Shown here piece by piece: positions 11,294-23,936 of a stretch of DNA of 64,000 bases. The notes below the pieces were generated by a model that saw nothing but the letters and a program-made list of their open reading frames with translations, searched no databases and was not told the origin of the DNA. This stretch comes from Sophora flavescens (lineage: Eukaryota > Streptophyta > Magnoliopsida > Fabales > Fabaceae). Within the stretch, counting starts at the first letter, position 1. Each line of letters starts with the position of its first letter. The stretch lies in the NCBI GenBank assembly GCA_030762895.1, contig CM061062.1:233791879-233855878 (forward strand), written 5' to 3'. Both the position numbers and the translations under genes were made by a program.

Positions 11294-11689
11294 GTTATGA
11301 GACCTAGTAAGTAATTAACTCAATTGTTGAATACGTCCTATTGAGCACGAGAGTGTCTTTAGACGAATTTGGGGGTCCTGGTTGACATTGTAATTGAACT
11401 TAGGGAGGGAATCACCATCACTTGGGTACTATGCATGATTGGGTTGGTGGATTTGTGACCTTAGATGTTTAATTTCAGATTTTAATACTAAATCTTCATT
11501 TGATTTATCAAATTGAATTCCGATCCTATTTTCTCTCTCTCCACAACCACTTGTTGTTACTTGATCAAACGTATCGAATTTCTCGCGAATTGGTAGAATT
11601 GGTAGTCCAATCCCTGTGTCCGACCTCGGTAATTACTTACCGTGTTTTATTACTCACGACGACCCGGTACACTTGCCGGTGACTCAACA
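11294..11689 (+). repeat. B 5' LTR, second part
   Basis: It resumes the B LTR after C and ends GGTGACTCAACA. It matches 17206-17588 of the 3' LTR. Confidence 0.85.
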
Positions 11690-11695
11690 AGTTTT

Positions 11696-11713
11696 TGGCG
11701 CCGTTGCCAGGGA
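11696..11713 (+). other. B primer binding site (tRNA-Asp type)
   Basis: TGGCGCCGTTGCCAGGGA, one base from the tRNA-Asp complement, lies 6 nt after the LTR end. Confidence 0.85.
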
Positions 11714-11846
11714 TTGGCACAACCAATTTCCTAATTTTTGGGAAGTTTGATTATTTGGTTAAGCTTTTTTTATTTTATTTTTGTTATTTATTTACTATTA
11801 TTTCTCTCTACTTCTTTGATTCCACTCGGTCTTGCCTTGTTTTTGT

Positions 11847-14411
11847 ATGCGTGGTACCCTTTCACAAGAGGACTTGCTATTTGATTCAGAGATCACCAAG
11901 ACCGAGAAGCGATTAAGGAAAGAAGCCAGAGAGCGAAAGAGGCTTGAAGTAATTGATTTTGAGGAGATGGCCGCAAATCCTCCTAATCCTCCTTACAAGC
12001 CTTTCTTCGAGTACAATCTACCTAACTTGGGTGATTGTGATTCCTCTATCGTGGGGGGCAACCTGAATACAGATTCCTTCAGAGTGTAAGGATGTGTCAC
12101 AGCCTATATCCGTGAGAATCAATTTGATGGGGGTGGCAAACAAGACCTTCATAGACACATCACTCGCTTCCTTGAAGCTTGTGACATACAGAGAACAAGA
12201 GGAGTTTCTCAAGATGAGTTTCGCTTGCGGCTATTCCCTCTCTCTCTTAGGGATGTCGCTCGCGATTGGTTTGACAGCTTGGATCGCAATAGTATCTCAA
12301 CATGGGAGCAATTGGCCGAAAAGTTCCTCATTAAATATTTTCCTCCCTAGAGAGCGGCACAAGCAAGAGTAGCCGTCACATCTTTCAGGCAGACAGAAGA
12401 TGAATCTTATAATGAAGCTTGGGAAAGGTATAATATGCTCTTGAGAAGATGTCCTTCGGCCTTCTTTAACCCGGTCTCCAAGGTTCAACATTTGTTTAAC
12501 GGGTTAAGGGGGCGCTACCAGATGAATTGTGATGCTGCAGCAGGCAGTTCCTTTTCTTATTTATCAGCTGAGGATGGATGGGCATTATTGGAGAAGATGT
12601 CGAACAATGATTACAACCGTGGTAGGGAAACCTCAAGTGGAGTCAGTTCTGCAGCAATGGAAGCCATTCTAGAGCAAAATAAACTGTTGAAGATGCAGAA
12701 TGCGGCATTGTCTGGGAACAAAAGGGTTAATGTGATACACGAAGGAATGACCCCGGGTTGTGATAATTATAATGGAGATCATGCCACTCAGAGTTGTCCG
12801 TTCAACTTCTCTCAAGAACATGTGGACTCTTGCCACAATTTCTATGACAGCGTACCCCAGAACAACTATCAGAGGAACAGACAAAATGATTACAGTCTGA
12901 ATTAGAATAGGGGTTATATGAGGAGAGACCATCGGGGTTTCGCTTGGAGTAATGCTAGTGGTGGTCTAGTCGGGCAACAACAACCTCAACAGAATCAGAG
13001 GCCAGACTATGGAATCCATCAACACAATACTCAGCAGGCTTTTCCAGGGCCTAATCAATTGCAAATAACAGATGGTGGAAGGCAACCTTGGGAGTTGGCT
13101 ATAGAAAAGACGAATGCGGCAATTGAGAAGTTGTCAATCAATACAAGCATAGTCATTGACAAGTTGGCAACTCATACAGGGGCGGCAATTCAGAATCTAG
13201 AGACGCAGATAGCTCAGCTCGCAAAGCAACTAAATGAGCGTCTCCCAGGTACTTTCCCAGGTGATACCGAGAACAACCCTAAGAACCAATGCAATGCCAT
13301 AGCAACTAGAAGCGGTAGGGTGTTGGGATCTAATAGGGGTGCAACTAGTTCTCAGGAAGTTGAGTCCTCTGAACAACCACATGTTGAGGAAGAGCAACCT
13401 AAGAAAGAGGAGTTGGCAAGTGACAAGGCACTGGAGCAAGGGGGAAGGTTAAAACTTGTAGATGAAGAGTTCCGAAGAAAGAAGTGGGTTGAACCCAAAG
13501 ACCTCCCTCCCTACATGAAGGTACCATATCCTGAAAGATTGAAGAAGCCTCAACAAGATAAGCAGTTCCATAAATTCCTTGATGTCTTCTGCAAACTTCA
13601 AATTAACATTCCATTTACGGAAGCCTTGGAACAAATGCCATCTTATGCCCGGTTTATGAAGGAGCTTCTCTCCAAGAAGCGGAAAATAGTGGATAAGTAA
13701 ACGGTTGCTTTGACCGAGGAGTGTAGTGCCATTATTCAAAGAAAACTACCTCCAAAGTTGAAGGATCCCGATTCTTTTTCTATACCATGCACCATTGGGG
13801 AGATGACTCTAGGAAAGGCGTTGTGTGATCTAGGGGCAAGCATCAACTTGATGCCCCTCTCTATGATGAAGAAGTTGGGGATCAAAGAAGTCAAGGATAC
13901 AGGGATGTCACTCCAACTAGCCGATCGTTCTATAAAATATCCTTATGGAGTGGTCGAAGATTTGTTAGTGAAGGTGGACAAGTTCATATTTCCGACGGAT
14001 TTTGTGGTGCTTGATATGGATAAAGACGCCGAGATCCCTCTCATATTGGGTAGGCCCTTCTTGGTCACTGGGCGTGCCTTGATAGATGTGCAACAAGGGA
14101 AACTCACCCTAAGGGTGCAAGATGAGAAAGTAGTCTTCAATGTCTTTGAAGCAATGAAGCACCCCGCTGAGAGGGCAGATGTGTATCGAGTGGATATGGT
14201 GGACTCAATTGTCAAGGCAAAGGCCACTAGAGAAGCCCATGGTTCTTCACTTGCACAAGTGTTGGTAAAGTCCCATGATGATGATGGTGAGGAAGAAGAC
14301 CCCTTGGGGGATGAGGACCGTCTTGAGTGCTTAAAAACCATGGAAGCCTTACCGAGTCTCCCAAAAGATGAATGTGCAAAGGAAAAGCTCAACAACGAAG
14401 GGATGACTTGA
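11847..14411 (+). pseudogene. gag-pro: B gag-protease ORF with four in-frame stops
   Basis: A single reading frame runs from ATG 11847 to the stop at 14409 (about 855 codons) but is broken by TAA 12087, TAG 12348, TAG 12903 and TAA 13698, all in the same frame with no indel. It begins with a basic helix (KRLRKEARERKRLE). The retrotransposon Gag domain follows at about 12110-12600 (FRLRLFPLSLRDVARDWFDSL, WEQLAEKFL). A degenerate zinc knuckle (GCDNYNGDHATQSC, second Cys lost) lies at about 12755. After a low-complexity linker comes an aspartic protease with LCDLGASINLMP near 13830 and ILGRPFL near 14045, typical of Athila-type elements. No RT follows. One frame with only nonsense changes suggests the frame was constrained until recently. 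Confidence 0.9.
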
Positions 14412-16241
14412 TTCAGGCTCGGCATTTTAAACAAGCGCTACTTGGGAGGCAACCCAAGCTAGGTATCCTTTATTTTTATATTTTACTTTATTTCAAAAAA
14501 AAAAACAGATTCGCCCTGCGAATCCACAGTGGCCTCGCGAGACAGAAGCCCTGAATCTCAGAGGCTTGCTCACGCTTATGCCTCGCGTCGCGAGAGCCAC
14601 TTTCGCCTCGCGAATCTGAGCATCATCAGCTGTTGGAATTCCAGATTCGCCTCGCGCGCTATTACTCGCCTCGCGGTTCTGGAAAATGTGAGGAATTCCA
14701 GATTCGCCTCGCGAGTGATGTTTCGCCTCGCGAATCTGCAATTAGGGTTTTCTGTTCCTTCTCCTTTCCCTCACTCTTGTTTTATATTTACGTTCTTTCA
14801 TTGAGTACAATGTATGCCTTAAGTGTGGGGGAGGGAACCAATTGCTTTGTTTGTGTTTTCTTTCCCTTTTTCCATTTGTTTTTTTTTTTTTGAATTTCGC
14901 TCTTGAATAATTTGAGAAGATCAAGAGTATGTGTGTAAGTGTTGTGTCGGCAAGCTTGGTGGATTTTAATTAAATTTAGCATAGATTGACTGCATGAATT
15001 ATGTTGACCATTGATGATTTCCCCCTAGGTTCTGAAAATCGAAAAATTGATCCCCTTGTGAAAAATTGAAAATTGAACTTTGAGAAATTTTATTGTTATT
15101 GCTTGATTTATGACGAGTTTGGGGTGGAAAGGGTGCACACACTAGGAATTGTACCTCGGTCAAACAATTTGCAAAAATGTCCAGGTGAGAATTTTAGCCT
15201 CCAACATGTTCTTAATTGTGTGAATCGCTTTTAAGCTGCACTTTATCGAATTTGCTTGAATCTGTACATGGTTTGCATGTTTATATGTTACATCAAATGA
15301 TTTAGGCAATATTCTTTGAAATAACTACTTGGCCTAAAAGAACCATCCCTAATGCATGTTCCCTAGTTAGCCACATTGAGCCTGATTAGCCTATTGTTTC
15401 TTGATGACCCTATATTATAAGCCAAAAATTGGGAAAAAACCATGTTGACCCGATCTTAGGATTAGGAGAGCATGGAAGCTTAGCAAGAGAAGGGTTTCAA
15501 TAAAGTAAGTTTGGGGTGGCTACAAGGTACGATATGTCATTCTAGGTTGAGAAAAAGAAAAATAAAGGTTGGAGCCAAAGGCAAAAGAAAAAAAAAGAAA
15601 GAAAAAAAGTAACAAAATGTCAAAAAAGGGTATTAGAAGAGAAAGGCTGTAGTCACCCAAGGCAAAAAGGAAAAATGGAAAAAGGAATTTGAGTAGAAGT
15701 TCCATGTGTCAAAATGCTCATGCTCTCTTAATTCCTAGGGACTTAATCCTAGTACTTTTGAATGTCCTACCTTTAGCCAGGCCCCATTACAACCTTTAAA
15801 AGACCTTTTGATGTTGCATGCATGTTTTCGTGGGAACTTTGTTTGAGATGAAAATAAAATTCATGGGAAGTGCTCTTGAAATGTGAACTTGAGTGAAAAG
15901 TTTATAGCCTAGACAAATTGAGCGAATGAGTGAAATATTAAATGCCCTTGTGAGGAAGGCAATTGTTTGAAATTGGTGATCTCCCTTTTGTGTGTAACTT
16001 GGATCCCTTGCTCAGATTACTGATTGCATGAATGATGGAATTCTCAATTGTTTAAAGTAGATGAATGTGGGGATTACATTGTTGCAAGGGGGGAAAACAT
16101 TGAGGAAAAATTGTTGTGTTAAATTGCATGAAATCTGTGCAAAAAAAAAAAATTGATTGAATCCTTTAAGCTTGCCAACTGTTGAGTCTTTTTGAGTTTT
16201 AGCTTGCTTGGGGACAAGCAAGGTTTAAGTTTGGGGTGTTT
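14412..16241 (+). other. B 3' interior: hairpin motif, second CTCGCCTCGCGAG array, non-coding DNA, PPT
   Basis: No gene. CTTGGGAGGCAACCCAAG (stem CTTGGG/CCCAAG) lies at 14441-14458. About eight copies of the TCGCCTCGCGA word follow at 14508-14742, outside any LTR. From about 14750 to 16241 it matches the 3' interior of element E (50450 down to 48972). The pol of the E family is missing between these two parts. Confidence 0.75.
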
Positions 16242-17588
16242 TGATAAGCCTCTGGCTCATCTAGTTTCCAGCTAGAAAAGGGGTAGATTTTGTGCCTAAT
16301 TGGGCAAGTCAACCTCGCTAATCTCCCAAATTGGCCTTGTTTTGTTCCTAAGTTAGAATTTGATTCGTTTTATGCATTCTTAGTAGTTTTAGTTTATTTT
16401 GAGTATAATTATGCTTTTCGTTTTCTTTTATTGTTTCAAGTCAAAAGTGAAGCTCTTAGAGTCAAGGAAAATGAAGAAAATAGTGGAAAAGCAATTCTGT
16501 AAGTTTCGTCTCGCGAAACAGGATCTCGCCTCGCGAGACTGAAGACCAGCCTGAACAGTAACAGTCACCCTTTCTGTCTCGCCTCGCGAATCACTATCTC
16601 GCCTCGAGAGTCTGAAGGCCTGACTGTGCCAGAAATGTCACCCTCTCTATCTCGCCCCGCGAACACCATCTCGCCTCGCGAGCATTCAAATCAGGATGGA
16701 GCCAAAATTTAATTTCTCCTCGCGAGAGCTTGCTCACCCCGCGAACGGGCGCGAACCAGAACCCCTATTTATAGGCTGTTTTAGGTCAGATTGAGAACCT
16801 TTTGTCAACCACTTGTTTTTAGATCGTTTTTTAGATTCTCTGGAGCTGCGTCTCCCTATTTTCTTTTCTTATTGTACAATCATGATGAACTCCAATTGTT
16901 TGTGTCTTGTTACAAGCATGAGGAGCTAATCCCCTTGTATAAGGGATCAATGAAACCACCCATGACGGTGTAGTTCAATGTGATGTATGTTTCTCTCCTT
17001 TATCTCAATTCATGTTTTCCAATTCTGAATTTATTGCGTTGATCATATGCATGCGTGATTGACTAGTTAACGTGATGAGGCTTAGTAGGCAATTCGCGTT
17101 TAGAACTTGAATTGGGATCATTGATTGAATATTGCACGAGAGTGAGTTGGAGATCAGTGCAACCTTATAGGGAACAAGATTCAATAGAGTTTGATGATTG
17201 GGTTATGAGACCTAGTAAGTAATTAACTCAATTGTTGAATACGTCCTATTGAGCACGAGAGTGTCATTAGGAGAATTTGGGGGTCCTAGTTGACATTGTA
17301 ATTGAACTTAGGGAGGGAATCATCATCACTTGGGTACTATGCATGATTGGGTAGGTGGATTTGTGACCTTAGATGTTTAATTTCATATTTTAATACTAAA
17401 TCTTTATTTGATTTGTCAATTTGAATTGTGATCCTATTTTCTCAGTCTCCACAACCACTTGCTGTTACTTGATCAAACGTATCGAATTTCTCGCGAATTG
17501 GTAGTCCAATCCCTGTGTCCGACCTCGGTAATTACTTACCATGTTTTATTACTCACGATGACTCGGTACACTTGCCGGTGACTCAACA
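16242..17588 (+). repeat. B 3' LTR
   Basis: Uninterrupted copy of 1,347 bp. It holds the word array at 16505-16745 and TATA-like CTATTTATA at 16766-16774. It supplies the empty site that proves the C insertion in the 5' LTR. Confidence 0.9.
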
Positions 17589-18243
17589 GTACCCTTTGTG
17601 GTACCGGCACCAGAGCCCTCACCAGCATCGGCACCTGCACCGGAGCATGTCCTTGCACCAGTTCCAGAGGAGGACCTAGTAGTACCAGTTCCTGATCCTA
17701 TACCGTCCCGGAGGCATCCGCACTCTCCGAGGTTAGAGTGATAGGTTCGGAATCCTCTAGAGTGTCCTCTAGGTTACCATCTAGGGATAGCAGGGCATAC
17801 CAACGGTTGTTCCAGAGATCTTCAGAGAGGAGCTCTTCCAGCGGTAGCGGAGGAGTAGCAGGACCGTCGAGACTCAGGGGTGATGGCGAGGGTAGTATCT
17901 AGTGATAGCTCATGTCAGTGTTATCTGTGTAGGTGTTTGTGAGGTTTTGAAGTATTTTTGATAGGGGACTGGGTGTTGAGAGTTGGCGAGGTATCTTCTG
18001 TTCCAGTTATTTGATGTATTTTTATTTTTAACCAGTTTATATATATTCTGGATCCTACTGATGGGATTCCCTTGACGGTACTTATGATGTATAGTGTTAT
18101 GTATGTATATATGTATATGTTGTTGATGGTTGTATTAATTGATTTTAATTTTTCGTTGTTTTAATATAACCGCTTAATGCTAATTTTACGATTAGGTTTT
18201 AATTATTTCCGGTTTTTCTTTAATGGGACGTCGAGGCGTCTCA
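17589..18243 (+). repeat. A 5' LTR, second part
   Basis: It continues the proline-rich open frame of the A LTR (17589-17900) and then AT-rich sequence to GGCGTCTCA. Relative to the 3' LTR copy it has lost one base near 17700 (CTATACCGTC against CTTATACCCGTC), which breaks the proline-rich frame. Confidence 0.85.
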
Positions 18244-18248
18244 TTTGG

Positions 18249-18260
18249 TGGTACTAGAGC
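18249..18260 (+). other. A primer binding site (tRNA-iMet type)
   Basis: TGGTACTAGAGC differs from the usual plant tRNA-iMet complement TGGTATCAGAGC by a transposed TC, 5 nt after the LTR end. Confidence 0.75.
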
Positions 18261-18465
18261 AGTTCGATTCTATTCGAATTGTGAATTAGGGTGTATTGGC
18301 CATTTAGTGGAATCCACATTGGATATCGACTATGCTTAGAAGTTGGGTAGCGAATCCGTACGCGATAATTAGCATTAATGTGACATACAGTTTTATATTC
18401 CAGTTTTATGTAGTATTATATGTCATATTGATGTGGGCTAATGATTTCTTTTAATAGGATCGTGG

Positions 18466-19989
18466 CTCGAGGCAGATTATCAACCAGAGGTAGGAACTGG
18501 AGGTGGAGGGGAGTCATCCGAGACTCTCCAGACTATCCGTGAGTTAGCAACTGTTCTGTTGCAGTAGGCGCAACAGAATGCTCAGAGGATAGAGTTACAA
18601 GAGCAACAGGATACGGGGAGAGCTGCTGAGGCTGAGGATGCATGATTGGCTACCTTTCTGAAACGTAAGACAACACAGTTCGGAGGAGATTATGATCCAG
18701 GGCGAGCTGATTGGTGGATACCGGAGTTGGAGAAGATCTTTGACACCATGAGATGCAGAGATGACAGGAAGGTGACTTATGCCGCTTTCATGCTGACAGG
18801 AGGAGTTGAGTCGTGGTGTAGAGAAAAGAGGAGGTTGCTAGAGGTAGAGGGCAGGTTGATTTGTTGGGATTTGTTCAGAGACTGTTTCTTTGAGAAATAT
18901 TTTTCGCAGTTAGTCAGACGTGAGAAGGAGAAGGAGTTCGTGAGTCTCCGACAGGGGGAAATGAGTGTTGGTGACTACGCAGCCATATTCGAGGCTTTGA
19001 TACAGTTTTCAGAGTTCTATCAGAGGTTCCCAGACGAGGATTGGATGTGCCAGAGGTTTGAGGAGGGGTTACGGCACGAGCCGAGGAAGGCTACCATGCC
19101 TTTAGATATTATGAGTTTTCCCGAGTTAGTGGAGAGGTGCAGTGATATTGAGAGTATGGACCAGAGGCATGCTACAGAGCTGAGGCAGCAGCGAAATGGA
19201 GGTCCTACTAGGGCAGTTCATCAGAGGAGAGGGGATAGAGGTTCTCAGTGGAAGAGAGGACCTTATGCTAGACCAGCACAGAGTGTAGAGACACCTACAG
19301 TAGGAACACCGGCTAGAAGAGAGGGCCAGCAGCAGAGAGGCCCAGTTTGTTTTAGATGCGGAGGTTCGCATTATATCATGGAGTGTCCGGAGGGATCTGG
19401 TTATTTCATCTGTGGAAAACCAGGTCATTTTCCTAGGGAGTGCAGGAAGAGAGGAGGACAGCAGCAGCCATCTGTTGGCAGAGGAGCCAGTACTTCCAGA
19501 GGTGCAGTTGGGAAAGGAGTTCCAGCGACAGGACGACAGACGGCCAGACCTCAGGCCACAGGGAGGGTGTTTACTGTGAGAGGAGCTGAATTCTCTCAGT
19601 CTGCAGATCTTATTCAAGGTATGTGTTTAATATCTGGCAGACTCTCGTCTATGTTGTTTGACTCAGGTGCTACACTTTCATTTGTTTCCCATGAGTGTGT
19701 GGATCACTTGCATTTACCATATTCTCTTACAGTATCTACCCCGACAAATGATCCATTGATTACTATGTCTGTTTGCCTACAGTGTCCTATAGTTGTTGAA
19801 AATAGGACATTCATTGTAGATCTCATTTGTTTGCCTATGAAACAGATAGATGCTATTCTTGGCATGGATTGGCTTTTGGCTAACCATGTAGTGTTAGATT
19901 GTACCCGAAAGACCCTATATTGTCTTGAGTCTTCTAGCATAGTATCTGCCAATGAAGTAGTAACTATGAGGAGTGATGATTCTCGGTAG
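18466..19989 (+). pseudogene. gag-pro: A gag-protease
   Basis: The open stretch 18646-19989 codes 447 residues, starting from a non-ATG position. The same frame continues upstream through TGA 18643 and a TAG near 18566, so the true N-terminus is lost. The Gag domain spans about residues 10-150 (WIPELEKIFD, SWCREKRR, FFEKYF). A basic linker leads to two zinc knuckles at about 235-266. The first is CFRCGGSHYIMEC. The second has lost its first Cys (YFICGKPGHFPREC), which should impair RNA binding. The aspartic protease follows with DSGAT at 339-343 and ILGMDWL. The frame ends at TAG 19987, which separates protease from pol in the same frame. Confidence 0.9.
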
Positions 19990-22950
19990 TATGTGATGCT
20001 TTTCTCTTTGGAAGCTAAGGAGACTCCGAGTATAGTTTCTATGCCTATCGTGAGGGAGTTTCCTAAGGTTTTCCCTCCTGATGTTCCAGGTTTGCCACCA
20101 GAGAGGGAAGTTGAATTCACTATAGATCTCATACCAGGGACAGGACCTATATCAGTAGCTCCTTATCGGATGTCACCCGTAGAGTTGGTAGAGTTAAAGA
20201 AACAACTGGACGATATGATGAAAAAGGAATTTATCGGACCTAGTGTGTCACCTTGGGGAGCACCAGTGTTGTTTGTGAAGAAGAAGGACGGAAGTTCTAG
20301 GTTGTGTACGAATTACCAGCAGTTAAACAAGGTTACAATTAAGAATAAGTATCCCTTACTTAGGAAAGATGGCCTGATGGATCAGTTGAAAGGAGCTGCA
20401 GTGTTTTCTAAGATTGATTTAAGATCCAGATACCATCAGATTAGGGTGAAGAAGGAGGACATACCTAAGACAACTTTCAGGACGAGGTATGGACACTATG
20501 AGTACTTGGTTATGTTGTTTGGTTTGACTAATGCTCCAGCAGTGTTCATGAATTACATGAACAGGATCTTTAGACCGTTCCTCAACAAGTTTGTAGTAGT
20601 GTTCATAGATGATATTCTTATCTATTCCCATTCACGGGAATAGCATGAGGAACATCTGAGACTTGTGTTGCAGGTATTGAAAGATAGGCAATTGTATGCT
20701 AAGCTATCCAAGTGTGAATTTTGGTTAGAGGAGGTTCAGTTTTTAGGTCATATAATCAATAAGGAAGGGATAATTGTTGATCCAGTTAAGGTAGAGGTTG
20801 TGATTATATGGGAGAGGCCAAAGTTAGTGAGTGAGCTGAGGAGTTTCCTGGGTCTAGCGGGGTATTACAGGAGGTTCATCGAAGGTTTCTCAAAGATTGC
20901 GCTTCCTATGTCGCAGTTAACGAGAAAGGGTACGGCGTTTATCTAGACGGAAAAGTGTCAATATAGCTTTCAAAAGCTAAAGGAGAAGTTGACTACGTCT
21001 TTAATACTGACGTTGCCAGATCCTCTAGGACAGTTTGACGTGTACTGTGATGCGTCATATCAAGGTTTGGGTTGTGTTTTGATTCAAGAGGGAAGAGTTA
21101 TGGCTTATGCTTCCCGACAACTAAGGGTTCATGAAAGGAATTATCCGACCCATGATCTGGAGTTAGTAGCTATAGAGTTCCCATTAAATATATGGCGACA
21201 CTTTCTCTATGAAGCAAAGTTTAATGTATTCAGCGATCATAAGAGTCTAAAGTATTTTTTGATCAAAAAGAGTTGAACATGAGGCAACGTAGATGGATGG
21301 AATTTATTAAGGATTATGAGTTTGATCTTCAATACCATCCTGGGAAAGAAAATGTAGTGGCGGATGCACTGAGTAGGAAATCTTTACAGGTGTCCGCAAT
21401 GATGGTGAAAGAGATGGAGTTGCTTGAACAGTTTAGAGATATGAACCTAGGTATGGATTTGAATGAGGATAGAATATGCTAAGGTATGATCACCATCAGT
21501 AGTGAGTTTCTGAGAGACCTTAAAGCTAAGCAGGTTCATGAAGAATATTTGCAAGATGTGAGTCGAGGCATAGATGAGGGTAAGGTTTCAGAGTTTAGGA
21601 GAGGATACGATGGTATGTTGAGGTTTAGACATCGGATATGTGTGCCCGAGGACTTAGAGTTTAGGAAGATGATCTTAGAATAGGCACATAAGAGTAAGCT
21701 GAGTTTTCACCCAGGAGCCACCGAGATGTATCAAGATTTGAAGAAGATGTTTTGGTGGCCAAAGATGAAGAAAGAAGTGGCGGAGTATGTTCTATCATGT
21801 TTGGTGTGTCAGAAATCTAAGATAGAAAATCAGAAGCCCGCATGTTTGTTGCAGTCTTTGGATATCCTGGAGTGGAAATGGGATAATATAGCCATGGACT
21901 TTGTGGTTGGATTACCACGAACTCCGAATAAGTTTGATGTGATTTGGGTTGTCATTGATAGGTTAACGAAGTGTGCTCACTTCTAACATATTGGAGAGAG
22001 ATACAGTCTTGATAAGTTGACCCAGATCTATATCAAGGAAATTATGAGGTTGCACGGAGTGCCGTCGAGTATTGTCTCCCACCGAGATCCTGGATTTACA
22101 TCTAGATTTTGGAGACAGTTACACAATGCTTTGGGAACCAAGTTGAGGATGAGTTCATCTTATCATCCTCAGACAGATGGGCAGTCAGAGAGAACGATTC
22201 AATCATTGGAGGATCTTTTGAGAACATGTGTGTTGGAACATGTTGGCACTTGGGATGAATTCATACCTTTGATTTCACTTACAATAAATGTTTCCACAAC
22301 AGTATAGGGATAGCTCCGTACGAGGCTTTGTACAGGAGAAAGTGTAGGACTCCGTTGTGTTGGTATGAGACTGGCGAGTGCCAAGTGTTGGGTCCTGATG
22401 TGGTACAGCAGACAATGGAACAAATCATGAAAATAAGAGAGAAAATGAAGGAAGCACAGGATAGGCAGAGGAGCTACAGTAACGAGGAGGAGACCCTTAG
22501 AGTTTCGAGAAGGTGATCACGTGTTTTTGAGAGACACTCCGAAGACTGGAATTGGTAGAGCTATAAAGTCTAGAAAGCTTACTCCCGATTCATTGGACCT
22601 TTTTCAGATCCTTCGATGAATTGGTCCAGTAGCTTACCAGATAGCATTACCCCCAAACCTTTCTAGCCTTCGTGATGTCTTTCTTGTTTCTCAGTTAAGA
22701 AAATATTATCCAGATCCTTGTCATGTCATTGAGCCTGAGTCCATACAACTCCGAGAGAATCTAGAATATAAGGCTTTACCGATTAAGATTGCAGATAGAA
22801 GGATTAAAGAACTCCGTGGTAAACAGATTCCCTTGGTTAAGGTCATCTGGGATGATGTTACTGGAGATGCTTCTTGGGAGAGTGAGGCAGATATGCAGAG
22901 TCAGTATCCCCATCTATTTTCAGGTATGTCCGAGGACGAAATTTCTTTTA
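19990..22950 (+). pseudogene. pol: A pol: reverse transcriptase, RNase H, integrase, chromodomain-like end
   Basis: Ty3/gypsy order is preserved. RT is at 20050-20940, with the catalytic FIDDILIYS near 20602-20628. RNase H is at 20989-21400 (YCDASYQGLG; SDHKSLKYF). The integrase zinc finger is at 21700-21820 (HPGATEMYQ; CLVCQK), and the integrase core at 21890-22300 (DFVVGLPRT; HPQTDGQSERT). The C-terminus ends with VKVIWDDVTGDASWES and YPHLF near 22833-22920, resembling the Tekay chromodomain. Breaks: TAG 20641, TAG 20944, a frameshift near 21265, TAA 21480, TAG 21680, TAA 21984, frameshifts near 22290 and 22500. The copy cannot make active enzyme. The CCGAGGACGAAATTTC box before the PPT is shared with element F. 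Confidence 0.9.
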
Positions 22951-23678
22951 ATGGGGGTAGAAATGTAACATCCGTGATTTTTTGTTTTGCTTACGTAAGA
23001 GGATTAGGTTTAAGACTTGGATTACATAGTGAAGATGTTGTTTGAGGTCTAGGAACCTTTGCATGGAAAGTACGCAACCATCCAGAGCGAGTTTGAACGA
23101 AAAAGCAACTTAGGGTTTTCCCGATTATCGTCTTTAATGAGACATAATGAGACATGATGAGTTATGGTAATGTATGTGGGGGTTCATGATACATGTGTTC
23201 AGTAGTGCTGAACCGAGATGATTATTATGATATTGAGATGAGATTGATGAGATATGATTATTGTCGAGGATGTCCATGAGATAGGTATAAGAGGTTCAGG
23301 CACTAGGAGATGACCCGAGAGGTGGTCTGTGATATACTGCATTGGCACCAGGGGTTTTATTCCCCAGGGGATGTATTCCTGTGGTTCATATGGCAGGACC
23401 GTCGCAGACATTATCATTATTATAGTCGCAGCTATAGTTCATGCATTGCATGAGTGCCCTGGCAGTGAGATCAGGGTGTGCACCGACGTGTATTGTGCAA
23501 CTACAGTGCCATTGCTTTGCATGGGCATTTTCCCCCCCACGGACGAGAATGTGCGCCTAGGACTCTGGAGACGTGTCGTTATGGATATCCGGATATGTGG
23601 CCGTACATGATCATACACATTGCATTGCATCATGATGGAGGGTAGAGGAAAATAATAGATGTTTCGAGGATGGTTGTG

Positions 23679-23793
<115 letters not shown>

Positions 23794-23936
23794 AGATGGA
23801 TGTTCAGTGTGCTGTTATAGATTTAAATGTTGCTAAACCCTTTCCACGTTTGACGTTAAATCGTTTCTTATCCCCTTTCATTTTGTTGTGGTTCTTTGTT
23901 TTATTTACTGTTGTACCTCAGACACGAAGGACAGTG

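Larger units (their letters stand above)
4885..17588 (+). mobile_element. Element B: Athila-family, gag-pro only, nested in the A 5' LTR
   Basis: LTRs start TGATAAGCCTCTGGCTC (4885 and 16242) and end GGTGACTCAACA (11689 and 17588). Flanking 5-mers are GTACT and GTACC, a target duplication with one change; the empty site is the A 3' LTR near 24000. The PBS matches tRNA-Asp (11696), and the PPT is the GTTTGGGGTGTTT tract before 16242. The interior has gag and protease but no reverse transcriptase or integrase. LTR and 3' interior match element E, which does carry pol, so B looks like an internally deleted derivative of the E family. Its 5' LTR is split by C. Confidence 0.9.
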
